In this document: positions 8,967 to 18,247 of the stretch, one piece after another | Numbering within the stretch: the stretch's first letter is position 1 | Layout of the letters: each line of letters opens with the position of its first letter | Source of the DNA: JAOAGA01 sp964540515 | Lineage (GTDB): Bacteria; CALINM01 | Direction: 5' to 3' | Assembly (NCBI GenBank): GCA_964540515.1 | Contig: CAZIMS010000001.1 | Coordinates: 62,001 to 126,000 of the forward strand | Length of the DNA stretch: 64,000 nt | Made by a program: the position numbers and the translations under genes | Notes under the pieces: model-generated | Database searches by the model: none | Told to the model about the DNA's origin: nothing | What the model saw: the letters and a program-made list of their open reading frames with translations, nothing else

Positions 8967-10889
8967 CTACTCCTTACCTTCTTTTAAAAGGGCATAGGTT
9001 ACGACTCTGTAACATCTCAGACATCTACTTGCTTCTCTGATCGCATCCTCTGGAGTGTAACCCTTTGTATATTCATTAAAATTTTTCAACCTTACTTCAG
9101 GACTATCATGATATATCTTTGACATCTTTGTTCCACCAGGTATTTCCATCTTTTCTTTTGGGTTAAAAGGCTTAAGCTCGTTTATAAATTTTTCTTCTTT
9201 TTCTTCTTCCAAAAGTGCTGATTTTCCCTCTGTGAGATACTGATCAATTTTTTTTGCTGCTAACCTACCATGGGCGCAGGCCCTTATTAGAACGTCTGGA
9301 CCCAACACACAATCACCACCAGCGAAAACACCCTTTCTAGTAGACATAAAATTCTCATCAACAAGGATCGTTTGTCTTTTAGTAATCTCAACCCCCTTTA
9401 TGGCTGTAACACAGCAACCAATATCTGCCTCTTGACCAATGGCAGGGATAATTACGTCGCACTCAATTACAAACTCTGAACCTGGTACTGGCTTTGGGCT
9501 TCTTCTGCCTGAAGCGTCAGGCTCTCCTAACTCCATCTTTATACATTCAAGTCCTTTAACCTTGCCGTTCTCGCTAATAAGCCTTTTGGGAGCCGTCAGC
9601 ATATGAAACTTAACACCTTCTTCTTCTGCCTCCATAACCTCGACAGGATCAGCAGGCATCTCTTTTTTAGACCTTCTATATACAAGATTTACATCTTCAA
9701 AACCAACCCTTAAAGCACTTCTTACACAATCCATTGCGACATTACCACCACCAACTACTACCAACCTTTTACCCTTTGGTATTGGCTGACCTAAGTTTAG
9801 ATATCTAAGAAAATAAACTCCTGGAATGTATCCATCAAGTGACTGGTCTTCACCTTCTACATCCATTTTCTTATGACAATGACATCCTAATCCCACAAAA
9901 ACGGCTTTGAAGCCTTCATTTTCTAAGTCTTCTACTGTAAAATCAACTCCAAAGTTTTTGTTATAAACTATTTTAACACCTAACTCCTCGATATTTTTAA
10001 CCTCTCCCCTTAAAATCTCTCGAGGCAATCTATAATCAGGAATCCCAACTGCAGCCATACCTCCTGGCTCAGGTAAAGATTCATAGATTGTTACATCGTA
10101 ACCTGACTTTGCTAAAAAGAATGCACAAGTAAGACCTGCTGGACCTGCACCGATAATTGCAGTTTTGATGTTTTTCTTCTCCTTCTTTTCAAAAACAGGT
10201 GTTTTTGACCTTGACAGCTCAAAGTCAGCTACAAACCTTTTCAAATGCTTTATCTGTATAGGCTCATCTATCAAACCTCTTCTGCAGTTAAACTCACAGG
10301 GTCTAACACAAACCCTGCCAACAACACCTGGTAAAGGCAGTTTTTCTCTTATAACATTTAAAGACTCTTCAAATCTGCCATACTTAATCTCTTCAATATA
10401 CTTAGGTATGTCTAAATGAATGGGACAGGCTTGCATACATGGAGCTGTTAAAGATGATTTATATTCAAATCTTGTATCAACGGTCTTTTTGTTTTTTATG
10501 AAGTCTAAAAGCTCAACTTGAAAATTTTCCAAGATGTACTCGATAACCTTAGGAGAGCTTTGCCCAATTTCACACATAGATGTCTTTGATATATCTTCAC
10601 AAAGCACTTTTAAGATATTTAAGTGAGCCTCTTCTCCCTCTCCATTTTTTATTTTATCAAAGATATCATGAATTGCCCTTGTCCCAACTCTACAGGGTAT
10701 ACACTGTCCGCAAGAGTAAGTCTGTACTGCTTTTGTGTACTCATAACAGAGCTCAATAATATTTACATTGCTGTCTTTTAACTGTAAACCACCCCAACCG
10801 ATAATGGCCTTAACTTCTTTATTGTCATATTTTAAGGGGGTGTTCTCTATTTCCTCGTTGTTCCAAAAGCAATGAACCTTATCTGACAT
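8967..10889 (-). CDS. NuoF C-terminal Fe-S domain fused to GltD-type FAD/NAD(P) oxidoreductase
   Basis: A 640-residue fusion. Residues 1-125 match only the C-terminal part of NuoF, with the N3-type [4Fe-4S] cysteines C60, C63, C66 (SCGQCIPCRVGT) and C106. The FMN/NADH-binding core of NuoF (the GRGGAGF motif) is absent. From about 145 the protein is a glutamate-synthase small-subunit (GltD) module: an N-terminal Fe-S region (CMQACPIHLDIP, RVCVRPCEFNCRRG), an FAD-binding GAGPAGL at 247-253, a second dinucleotide fold VVGGGNVAMD near 379-387, and a C-terminal GVFAGGDCVLGP FAD motif. It probably exchanges electrons between NAD(P)H and the formate dehydrogenase/complex I chain. No nuoE gene accompanies it. 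The ATG at 10889 is 13 bases after nuoD. Confidence 0.9.
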   Translation of the reverse strand: MSDKVHCFWNNEEIENTPLKYDNKEVKAIIGWGGLQLKDSNVNIIELCYEYTKAVQTYSCGQCIPCRVGTRAIHDIFDKIKNGEGEEAHLNILKVLCEDISKTSMCEIGQSSPKVIEYILENFQVELLDFIKNKKTVDTRFEYKSSLTAPCMQACPIHLDIPKYIEEIKYGRFEESLNVIREKLPLPGVVGRVCVRPCEFNCRRGLIDEPIQIKHLKRFVADFELSRSKTPVFEKKEKKNIKTAIIGAGPAGLTCAFFLAKSGYDVTIYESLPEPGGMAAVGIPDYRLPREILRGEVKNIEELGVKIVYNKNFGVDFTVEDLENEGFKAVFVGLGCHCHKKMDVEGEDQSLDGYIPGVYFLRYLNLGQPIPKGKRLVVVGGGNVAMDCVRSALRVGFEDVNLVYRRSKKEMPADPVEVMEAEEEGVKFHMLTAPKRLISENGKVKGLECIKMELGEPDASGRRSPKPVPGSEFVIECDVIIPAIGQEADIGCCVTAIKGVEITKRQTILVDENFMSTRKGVFAGGDCVLGPDVLIRACAHGRLAAKKIDQYLTEGKSALLEEEKEEKFINELKPFNPKEKMEIPGGTKMSKIYHDSPEVRLKNFNEYTKGYTPEDAIREASRCLRCYRVVTYALLKEGKE

Positions 10890-10902
10890 TATTCTTCTCC
10901 CA

Positions 10903-12075
10903 TTAACGGTCTATTTCACCTAAAACTATATCTATGCTGCCTATTACAGCAACTAAATCTGCTATCATTGCTCCCTTTGTTATAAAGGGCACAGCAGATA
11001 GATTGATAAAACAGGACGACTTTATTCTCATTCTATAAGGGTTAGGTGAACCATCACTTACTATATAGTAGCCAAACTCACCCTTGGCATTTTCAACGGA
11101 GGCATATACCTCCCCCTTAGGTACATTAAAGCTACCACAGGCGATCTTAAACTGCATAATCAAAGACTCTATATTGTTAAGGACTTTTTCCTTCTCTGGG
11201 AAGACTATAAAAGGTATATCAGCATTTATAGGCCCGGGTGGTAACATTTTGATTGCCTGCTTAAGTATTTTATTGCTTTGTCTTAACTCTTCTATCCTTA
11301 CCAGGTATCTATCGTAGTTATCACCTTTTGAACCAACAGGTATCTCAAATTCATAATTTTCATAACCAGAATAAGGAGTAGCTTTTCTGAAATCAAACTT
11401 AACACCTGAACCCCTAAGTACAGGACCAGTAATCCCCCAATTTAACGCATCTTCTGCTGAGATTACCCCAATACCTTTAGTTCTGCCTATCCATATTGGA
11501 TTCTTTGTAAGTACAGTCTCATACTCATCAATATGAAAATCAAAGTCTTCAGTAAACTTTTTTAGTCTCTCTATAAAATCATCATTAACATCATTTAGAA
11601 GGCCACCAATCCTAATATAAGAAGGTGTTAACCTTTGTCCAGAGACAATCTCAAACATATCAAGTATTCTCTCTCTTTCTCTAAAACAGTAAAAGTATAA
11701 GGACATAGCACCAATATCAAGGGCATGTGTTGCCAACCAAATAAGATGGGCCGAGATTCTTGAAAGTTCTGCCATCATAACCCTAATTACCTTAGCCCTT
11801 TCTGGTACTTCAATACCAAAAAGTTTTTCACAGGCTAAGCAGTAGGCTAAATTATTATTCATCGCAGAGGTATAATCAAGTCTGTCGGTAAAAACTATAT
11901 TTTGAATATAAGTTTTGTCTTCTCCTAATTTCTCTACACCTCTATGGAGATGTCCAAGTACAGGAATTGCCCTCTCTATAATCTCTCCATCGAGCTCTAA
12001 AATTACCCTCAATACCCCGTGAGTTGCAGGGTGCTGAGGGCCCATATTAAGCGTCATTAGTTTCTTTTCGCTCAT
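10903..12075 (-). CDS. nuoD: NADH-quinone oxidoreductase subunit D, formate-linked set
   Basis: A 390-residue 49-kDa-type subunit, forming with NuoB the quinone-reduction site. Visible family marks include LNMGPQHPATHGVLRVILEL near the start, HRGVEKLGEDKTY, RVMMAELSRISAHLIWLATH and the C-terminal SDGSPNPYRMRIKSSCF. It lacks the Ni-binding cysteine pairs of [NiFe]-hydrogenase large subunits, so it is a true NuoD rather than a hydrogenase. The ATG at 12075 directly abuts the nuoC stop. Paralogue: 20483-21589. Confidence 0.96.
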   Translation of the reverse strand: MSEKKLMTLNMGPQHPATHGVLRVILELDGEIIERAIPVLGHLHRGVEKLGEDKTYIQNIVFTDRLDYTSAMNNNLAYCLACEKLFGIEVPERAKVIRVMMAELSRISAHLIWLATHALDIGAMSLYFYCFRERERILDMFEIVSGQRLTPSYIRIGGLLNDVNDDFIERLKKFTEDFDFHIDEYETVLTKNPIWIGRTKGIGVISAEDALNWGITGPVLRGSGVKFDFRKATPYSGYENYEFEIPVGSKGDNYDRYLVRIEELRQSNKILKQAIKMLPPGPINADIPFIVFPEKEKVLNNIESLIMQFKIACGSFNVPKGEVYASVENAKGEFGYYIVSDGSPNPYRMRIKSSCFINLSAVPFITKGAMIADLVAVIGSIDIVLGEIDR

Positions 12076-12540
12076 TTAAGACTCCTCAATTCCCGTAAGT
12101 GGGAAGTCCTTTCTAAGTGGATAATATTTAAAATCATCATTCATAAGAATTCTTCTTAAATCAGGATGCCCTTCAAAGACAATCCCAAACATATCATAGA
12201 CCTCTCTCTCAAGCCATTCGGCCCCTCTCCAGATAGGGGTTACACTATTTATCGTGTCGTTTTCTCTAACTGGTAGCTTTATCCTTATTCTTAGGTTGTT
12301 CTTAGTAGAGAAGATATGATAAACAACAACAAATCTCTCGGCTTTGTTGGGGTAATCTAAGGCAGTAACATCAGAGATCAAGTCAAAGGAGAGAGACTCA
12401 TTATCCTTTAAAAACTCCATAAAAGATATGAGATCATCTTTGCTCTTGAGCAAAATCGTTGGACAATCGACCACATTTTTTTCACATATTATTTTTTCAT
12501 TAAATTTAGTTATTAATAACTCTTCAACTTTCTCTCTCAT
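12076..12540 (-). CDS. nuoC: NADH-quinone oxidoreductase subunit C, formate-linked set
   Basis: A 154-residue 30-kDa-type subunit of the peripheral arm. The diagnostic C-terminal block is present: WRGAEWLEREVYDMFGIVFE, then GHPDLRRILMNDDF and YPLRKDFPLTG. NuoC and NuoD are separate genes here rather than a NuoCD fusion. ATG at 12540, 11 bases after nuoB. Confidence 0.95.
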   Translation of the reverse strand: MREKVEELLITKFNEKIICEKNVVDCPTILLKSKDDLISFMEFLKDNESLSFDLISDVTALDYPNKAERFVVVYHIFSTKNNLRIRIKLPVRENDTINSVTPIWRGAEWLEREVYDMFGIVFEGHPDLRRILMNDDFKYYPLRKDFPLTGIEES

Positions 12541-12551
12541 ATTTTAGTCTC

Positions 12552-13025
12552 CTATACCCTGTCCTTAAGGCTTTCCTTCTCAATCTTTTTTCTAAGCATA
12601 ACTAAAGCCTGAACAAGCGCCTCAGGTTTAGGGGGACAGCCGGCGACATAAACATCAACTGGTATATACTTATCCACTCCTTGTACAACGTTGTAGGTAT
12701 TAAAAATACCACCTGTACAGGCACAGGCACCATAGGCAATTACCCATTTTGGCTCTGGCATCTGATTATAAAGTCTCAACACATAGGGTAGCATTTTTTT
12801 AGTGAGGGTCCCCGGTACAATTAACAGATCTGCCTGACGTGGTGAACCTCTAAAAACTTCAGCACCAAACCTCGCCAGATCATGTCTTGCTGAAGCAGCG
12901 ACCATCATCTCAAGGGCACAACAGGCAAGACCAAAGGTCATAGGCCATAGTGAGTTTTTACGAGACCAGTTAACTAGATAATCTAATTTTGTTGTAATGA
13001 TACCTAAATGACTTTCTATTCCCAT
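12552..13025 (-). CDS. nuoB: NADH-quinone oxidoreductase subunit B, formate-linked set
   Basis: A 157-residue subunit holding cluster N2, the last cluster before quinone. Ligands C35, C36 (LACCALEMM), C101 and C130 (GCPPKPEAL) are all present. The open frame extends to a TTG at 13046, but AAAAGGAG lies 7 bases before the ATG at 13025, which starts MGIESHLG. This start is much better supported and reduces the overlap with nuoA to 10 bases. Confidence 0.95.
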   Translation of the reverse strand: MGIESHLGIITTKLDYLVNWSRKNSLWPMTFGLACCALEMMVAASARHDLARFGAEVFRGSPRQADLLIVPGTLTKKMLPYVLRLYNQMPEPKWVIAYGACACTGGIFNTYNVVQGVDKYIPVDVYVAGCPPKPEALVQALVMLRKKIEKESLKDRV

Positions 13026-13369
13026 TCTAATGCTCCTTTTTGCCAAACATATACGAGACCTAAAATTAGTATCAACATAAAGACGCCCATCTCAATAAAG
13101 CCAAAAAGGCCCAACTCTCTATAAAGAACTGCCCATGGATACATAAAAGCAGCCTCAATGTCAAAGACAATAAAAAGCATAGCAACAATATAATATTTAA
13201 CTGGATATCTGTCTCTTGCATCACCTACAGGTATTACACCGCACTCATAGGGCATTAACTTATCTTCGTTTGGCTTTTTATGACCTATTAAAGATGAGAC
13301 TATTAATGAGCCGCAGGCAAAGACTAGGGCAATTATGCCCAGAATTAATATAGGCAGATAGTTCTGCAC
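13016..13369 (-). CDS. nuoA: NADH-quinone oxidoreductase subunit A, formate-linked set
   Basis: A 117-residue three-helix membrane subunit, the first gene of the second complex I operon. The motif LMPYECGVIPVGDARDRYPV and FIVFDIEAAFMYPWAV identify NuoA; the ECG cysteine and the FDIE acidic residues are conserved. The start is GTG at 13369, preceded by GGAGGG about 6 bases upstream. A promoter-like sequence lies at 13400-13429. Confidence 0.95.
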   Translation of the reverse strand: MQNYLPILILGIIALVFACGSLIVSSLIGHKKPNEDKLMPYECGVIPVGDARDRYPVKYYIVAMLFIVFDIEAAFMYPWAVLYRELGLFGFIEMGVFMLILILGLVYVWQKGALEWE

Positions 13370-13399
13370 TTTACCCTCCCCCCAAAAATTACTAAAATA

Positions 13400-13429
13400 C
13401 TTATATTAAATCCAGCTAACTAATGTCAA
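13400..13429 (-). promoter_or_regulatory. Promoter of the formate-linked nuo operon
   Basis: Read on the minus strand, TTGACA (13429-13424) is followed by an 18-base spacer and TATAAG (13405-13400). Transcription would start about 25 bases before the nuoA GTG. It lies in the 67-base gap between the two nuo operons and would allow the formate-linked set to be expressed on its own. The sequence match is direct; activity is inferred. Confidence 0.6.
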
Positions 13430-13436
13430 GTTTTTT

Positions 13437-14852
13437 TTACATAAAAAGAAATTTTATTGCTTTTCCAGTCCAGTTCAGCATAGCAGTTGGGTAAAAACCT
13501 GCAACTATTATAAATACTATCGATATATAGCTATATGCCTTTACAAAGACATTTGTCTTTACTGGTGTTTTATCATCAGGCTCGAACAAATAGGCCTGTC
13601 TTGCGACGAGAAGATAGTAGTAAACAGAAATAACGCTGTTTAAAAAGGCTATTAACACAAGTCCCAAATAGCCTTTCTGTATAGCAGAAGTGAAAATAAA
13701 CCATTTACCTGTAAAGCCTACAAAAGGAGGTACACCGCCTAGTGAAAGTAAGGCAAGAAGCAATGCTAAGGCAAGAAGCGGAGACCTCTGGCTTAAGCCT
13801 TTTAATGCTGTAATACTTGAACTACCTTTTTCTTTGATAATCTGATCGGCCACTAAGAATACTGTATAGTTCATTACCAAATAGCTGAATACATAAAACA
13901 GAGAGGCTGAGGCCCCACTCTCATTCATCATTAAGATACCAACCATTATATAGCCTGCTTGGGCTATGCTTGAGTATGCTAAAAGGCGTTTAATATCTTT
14001 TTGTTGAACAGCCAGCACATTCCCAAAGGTCATAGTAATTATGGCCATAACAAGTAAAACTTTTTCTAAGCTTTGAAAGATAGGTATAAAATATACAAAA
14101 ATCCTAATAAGTACCGCAACCCCTGCAACCTTTGATACCGTAGCGATATAGGTAGTAACTGTTGTATCTGTAGCTTCATAAACATCAGGAGCCCAGAAGG
14201 AAAATGGCAATACTGCAAGTTTGAATAAGAAGGCCGACAGGAACAAGATAAACCCAACATATAGCATCGCATCTTTCAAAATATTTATAGAGTTGAACTT
14301 CATTGAAAGTAGAGATGTATCTACATAATATCCAAAAATTAAAGAATAACCGTAAAGTGAGATAGCGGAAGCAATAGCACCTATAAAGATATACTTTATC
14401 CCAGCCTCAGCGCTAACCTTTTTGTTCTTCAAAAAACCAGATAGCACAAACATTGAGTAAGAAGAGAGCTCTAAGGAAAGAAATAAAGTGATAAACTCCA
14501 CAGCGCTTGACATCATAAACATACCTAAGTTTGCAGAGGTCAGAAAGAATAAGAACTCAGGGTAGCTTTTAACAACGGCTTGTTCTGATCTATTATCAGC
14601 CATAAAAATAACGAAAAATAAGCCGATGGCGATAAGTAATTTTACTGATTGGGAGAACAAGTCGATCTTATAACACTCACTAAAAAAAAGGCCTTCCTGT
14701 TTTATGGTAAGTAATACAATAACTATATTCACAAAACTTAAAATTAGTCCTAAACTTCTTATGGAGGAAAAATTTTTCTTATTTAGAGACAAAACTATAA
14801 AAACCAATGCCATTAAAAAGCAAAATATCTCTGGAAGAAGTGAGAAAATCAC
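13437..14852 (-). CDS. nuoN: NADH-quinone oxidoreductase subunit N, EFG-less set
   Basis: A 471-residue antiporter-like subunit, the last gene of the 11-gene operon. It shows the NuoN core: LSLELSSYSMFVLSGFLK, LAVLPFSFWAPDVYEATDTT and LLAYSSIAQAGYIMVG. The GTG start at 14852 is preceded by AAGGAGG with 7 bases spacing. A 67-base gap separates it from the next nuoA. Confidence 0.95.
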   Translation of the reverse strand: MIFSLLPEIFCFLMALVFIVLSLNKKNFSSIRSLGLILSFVNIVIVLLTIKQEGLFFSECYKIDLFSQSVKLLIAIGLFFVIFMADNRSEQAVVKSYPEFLFFLTSANLGMFMMSSAVEFITLFLSLELSSYSMFVLSGFLKNKKVSAEAGIKYIFIGAIASAISLYGYSLIFGYYVDTSLLSMKFNSINILKDAMLYVGFILFLSAFLFKLAVLPFSFWAPDVYEATDTTVTTYIATVSKVAGVAVLIRIFVYFIPIFQSLEKVLLVMAIITMTFGNVLAVQQKDIKRLLAYSSIAQAGYIMVGILMMNESGASASLFYVFSYLVMNYTVFLVADQIIKEKGSSSITALKGLSQRSPLLALALLLALLSLGGVPPFVGFTGKWFIFTSAIQKGYLGLVLIAFLNSVISVYYYLLVARQAYLFEPDDKTPVKTNVFVKAYSYISIVFIIVAGFYPTAMLNWTGKAIKFLFM

Positions 14853-14864
14853 CTTAGAACCTCC

Positions 14865-16337
14865 TTACATTAAACCAAGTTTTGCTACAATGTTTTTTGT
14901 TTCTAACTGCATTAAATCTAGTACTAAAGAAGGATACATCCCAAAAAGCAATAGGGCACATACAAGTATTACCAGAGGTACTGTATCGAAATAGGTGGCA
15001 TCTGTTAAGCCTTCCCATTTAGGGTTTGTCTTACCAAAATAAACCCTTTGAATACATCTAATAATATAAAAAGCTGTTACGACAACTGAAATAACAGCAA
15101 TTATCCCAAAAATTGGATATTTTTTAACACCCGCAATAAAAACCATTAGCTCTGCAACAAATGGTGCAAAACCAGGCAAGCCAAGCCCTGCCATGCCAGC
15201 TACTGCAAAGAAAAATGTGGCTCTTGGCATTATATTAGCGATGCCTCCTAAGTCAGATATCATCCTTGAATGGGTCTTATTGTACATGGCACCAATAGAA
15301 GAGAAGTAAAGGGCGGTAACAATTCCATGGGCAAACATTTGAAAGGCAGCTCCATTTAAACCAGTAAGAGTCATTGTTGATATGCCAAAAAGTACCATAC
15401 CCATATGAGATACACTGGAAAAACCAACCATAAACTTCATATCATCTTGTGCTATTGCCGTAAAGGCACCATAGACTATATTACACATAGATAATATCAT
15501 CATTAAGGTAGCCCAATCTCTTAATCCTTCAGGAAGTAATGGAATAGCAATCCTCAAAAGACCATACCCACCAAGCTTCATCAAGACTCCTGCGTGAAGC
15601 ATACTAACTGCAGAGGGTGCACAGGCATGACCCTCAGGTGACCATGTATGCATTGGAAATGATGGAACTATACTTCCAAAACCAATAAAAAATAATAAAA
15701 AAAGGATTGATTGTATGTGAGTGGGAAACTGGGCAGACTTTTTTAGCTCTAATATGCTAAAGGTATTTAGTCCTGCCGCTTTATATACATATAAAATTCC
15801 TCCCATTACAAAGGCACTACCAAAAAACAAGACAAGTGTTAGTTTAAAGGCTGCATACTCTCTATTTTTTCCAGAACCCCAAATGGCTATAAGCAGATAC
15901 ATAGGTAAAACTGCAACCTCATAAAATATTGCAAAAAAGAAAAGGTCCTGTGTCATAAATACACCAAAAACTCCGGTGGCAAGAAATATTAGTAGTGCAT
16001 AATACTCTTTAACTCTTTCTTCTATATGCCAAGAGACCATTACACCAGTAAAGATAGCTAAGGCATTTAAAAAAACCAGAGGCACCGATAAACCATCAAC
16101 CCCCATAAGATAATTAATGCCATACTGGGGAATCCATGTAACGCTCTCCATAAACTGAATTCCACCAACATTTTTGTCATATTTAAACATAAGAAGGATT
16201 GATAGAAGAAATGTTATGCCAGTTCCAATTAAAGAGATTACCCTGATTGTATTTTTTTGTTCGGGCTTGGCAAAAAGTATAAGTAGAACAGTTAATGTTG
16301 GTACTATTAATATTGTAGAAAGTATTGGGAAATTCAA
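14865..16337 (-). CDS. nuoM: NADH-quinone oxidoreductase subunit M, EFG-less set
   Basis: A 490-residue membrane subunit. Family segments include FYEVAVLPMYLLIAIWGSG, then FPMHTWSPEGHACAPSAVSM, LHAGVLMKLGGYG and FMVGFSSVSHMGMVLFG. The replacement of the usual LPDAH by SPEGHACAPS is a visible difference from the paralogue at 559-2100. The start is TTG at 16337 with GGAGG about 7 bases upstream; no in-frame ATG lies nearby. Confidence 0.94.
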   Translation of the reverse strand: MNFPILSTILIVPTLTVLLILFAKPEQKNTIRVISLIGTGITFLLSILLMFKYDKNVGGIQFMESVTWIPQYGINYLMGVDGLSVPLVFLNALAIFTGVMVSWHIEERVKEYYALLIFLATGVFGVFMTQDLFFFAIFYEVAVLPMYLLIAIWGSGKNREYAAFKLTLVLFFGSAFVMGGILYVYKAAGLNTFSILELKKSAQFPTHIQSILFLLFFIGFGSIVPSFPMHTWSPEGHACAPSAVSMLHAGVLMKLGGYGLLRIAIPLLPEGLRDWATLMMILSMCNIVYGAFTAIAQDDMKFMVGFSSVSHMGMVLFGISTMTLTGLNGAAFQMFAHGIVTALYFSSIGAMYNKTHSRMISDLGGIANIMPRATFFFAVAGMAGLGLPGFAPFVAELMVFIAGVKKYPIFGIIAVISVVVTAFYIIRCIQRVYFGKTNPKWEGLTDATYFDTVPLVILVCALLLFGMYPSLVLDLMQLETKNIVAKLGLM

Positions 16338-16349
16338 GGCATCCTCCTT

Positions 16350-18245
16350 CTAAATTAACTGCCAAAGGAATAATATAAAAATTATAAGGGCTACAGAGGT
16401 GCCAAGATACCTCTGCAACATACCATTCATAAGCTTAGAAAAAAACTTTCCGCTATAAATAACAATATTTCCTGTTCCATTAACACCTGTATCATTTATT
16501 ACCTTACGATCAATCCAGTTAAGGATAGTGGCGAAAGGAATCACAACACCTCTTACTAAGAGAAAATAAAAATCATCAATATAATATTTGTTTTCTAAAA
16601 GAGATCTAACAAACCCAATCTTCTCTGCAAAGCCCTCTCTTCTACCGCTCTTTCCTCCAAACTGATAATAGGCAAAGCCTATACCTGCAAGGGCAACTAT
16701 GGTTGATTTAATCATTACACCCCAATGGAGATGCTCAACCTCATGCTTATCTAAAAGGAATTTATCAAAATACCCACCTAAAAGTGGCGTATCAACAAAA
16801 CCAAAGAATACTGAGAAGATAGCAAGTATAATTAGAGGTATAGTCATGTTTGCTGGAGAATCATGTCCGTGATGCTCTCCATGATGCCCTTCTTCCGAAT
16901 GTTCAACATGATGATGCTCTGCTCTTTCTGGAGATAGTAAGACAAAAATCATTCTAAAGGTATAATAGGCCGTCATAAAACTAATCAACATCGTAAGATA
17001 TGCAAAAACCTCTTTATGGTTTTGTTCAAAGGCTACGATAATTGCATCTTTACTAAAAAATCCAGCCATTGGAAAAATACCAGCTAATGCTAAGGATCCG
17101 ATAATCAAGGTCGTTAGAGTGATCTTCATCTTTCTTACACCACCCTTTTCTGCCATCTCCCACATATCATTTGTATTAAAATGATGTATTAAGCTACCTG
17201 CACACAAAAATAGTAGAGCTTTAAAAAAAGCATGGGAGAAAAGATGAAAAACACCCGCCTTGTAACCACCAGCACCTAATACTGAGACCATAAGACCTAA
17301 CTGACTAATTGTTGAATAGGCCATAACTTTTTTTACATCATTCTGAACAAGGGCTATGGTGGCTGCTACAAAGGATGTAATAATTCCTACAACTGCTATA
17401 AACTCCATAGCAAAGGGAGAGGCACTAAAGAAACCAAAGGCTCTTGCTATAAGATAAATACCTGCTGCAACCATTGTTGCTGCGTGTATTAAAGCAGAAA
17501 CAGGAGTGGGACCCTCCATCGCATCAGGTAGCCATGCGTGGAGAGGGAACTGAGCACTCTTACCCATTATTCCCATAAAAATCAATATCGCTGAGATCGT
17601 TAACAAACTCTGACTCACTGCTGGTGACTTACCTAACTGATTAAGCACTCCAAAGTCTAAATTTCCAAAACTAACAAGAAGAATTAAGAGCCCAACAAAA
17701 AATCCAAAGTCTCCAAATCTGGTCATAACGAAGGCTTTCTTGGCTGCGGCAGCAGCTTCAGGTTTATAAAACCAGAAACCTATCAATAAAAATGATGCGG
17801 CGCCAACAAGCTCCCACCCAAAGAAGGCTTGCAAGAGAGTAGGGGATACAACAAAAAGCAACATTGCCCATGAAAAAAGAGAAAGCCAGGCATAATATCT
17901 TGAGAGACCTTTCTCTCCATGCATATAACCCCAAGAGTATATATGGACAAGTAAGCTTACAACACAGACAACTATCATCATCCCTAAAGTAAGTGAATCA
18001 AAGAGGATACCAAACTTAAGGTTAAAATAATCTGTTATTAGCCAGGTAAAATAGTAGGTCTCTGCTTTAACACCATATATGTTCTTGAAATATAGTATAA
18101 AAGTTATTATTGTAGAGACTGATATGGCCAATATTGCGACAATGGCTGATAAGGTTTTGTTACTCCTTGTAAATATTCCAATTATAAATATAGAAAGGAA
18201 GGGAGCAAACAAAGCTATGGCTGAAAGCAAAATATTCTGACTCAT
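16350..18245 (-). CDS. nuoL: NADH-quinone oxidoreductase subunit L, EFG-less set
   Basis: A 631-residue membrane subunit at the distal tip of the membrane arm. Identified by GWELVGAASFLLIGFWF, PLHAWLPDAMEGPTPVSALI and VMAYSTISQLGLMVSVLG. A histidine-rich loop of 10 histidines within about 22 residues (HHHVEHSEEGHHGEHHGHDS) lies near residue 445, longer than the corresponding loop in the other NuoL. ATG at 18245, two bases after nuoK. Confidence 0.95.
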   Translation of the reverse strand: MSQNILLSAIALFAPFLSIFIIGIFTRSNKTLSAIVAILAISVSTIITFILYFKNIYGVKAETYYFTWLITDYFNLKFGILFDSLTLGMMIVVCVVSLLVHIYSWGYMHGEKGLSRYYAWLSLFSWAMLLFVVSPTLLQAFFGWELVGAASFLLIGFWFYKPEAAAAAKKAFVMTRFGDFGFFVGLLILLVSFGNLDFGVLNQLGKSPAVSQSLLTISAILIFMGIMGKSAQFPLHAWLPDAMEGPTPVSALIHAATMVAAGIYLIARAFGFFSASPFAMEFIAVVGIITSFVAATIALVQNDVKKVMAYSTISQLGLMVSVLGAGGYKAGVFHLFSHAFFKALLFLCAGSLIHHFNTNDMWEMAEKGGVRKMKITLTTLIIGSLALAGIFPMAGFFSKDAIIVAFEQNHKEVFAYLTMLISFMTAYYTFRMIFVLLSPERAEHHHVEHSEEGHHGEHHGHDSPANMTIPLIILAIFSVFFGFVDTPLLGGYFDKFLLDKHEVEHLHWGVMIKSTIVALAGIGFAYYQFGGKSGRREGFAEKIGFVRSLLENKYYIDDFYFLLVRGVVIPFATILNWIDRKVINDTGVNGTGNIVIYSGKFFSKLMNGMLQRYLGTSVALIIFILFLWQLI

Positions 18246-18247
18246 AT

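Noticed and set aside
10903..12075. NuoD as a [NiFe]-hydrogenase large subunit, making the operon a formate hydrogenlyase
   Set aside because: The paired CxxC nickel ligands at both ends of hydrogenase large subunits are absent from both NuoD copies.
13026..13046. Longer nuoB reading frame starting at TTG 13046
   Set aside because: The extra codons include the ribosome binding site itself, and the ATG at 13025 has ideal spacing.
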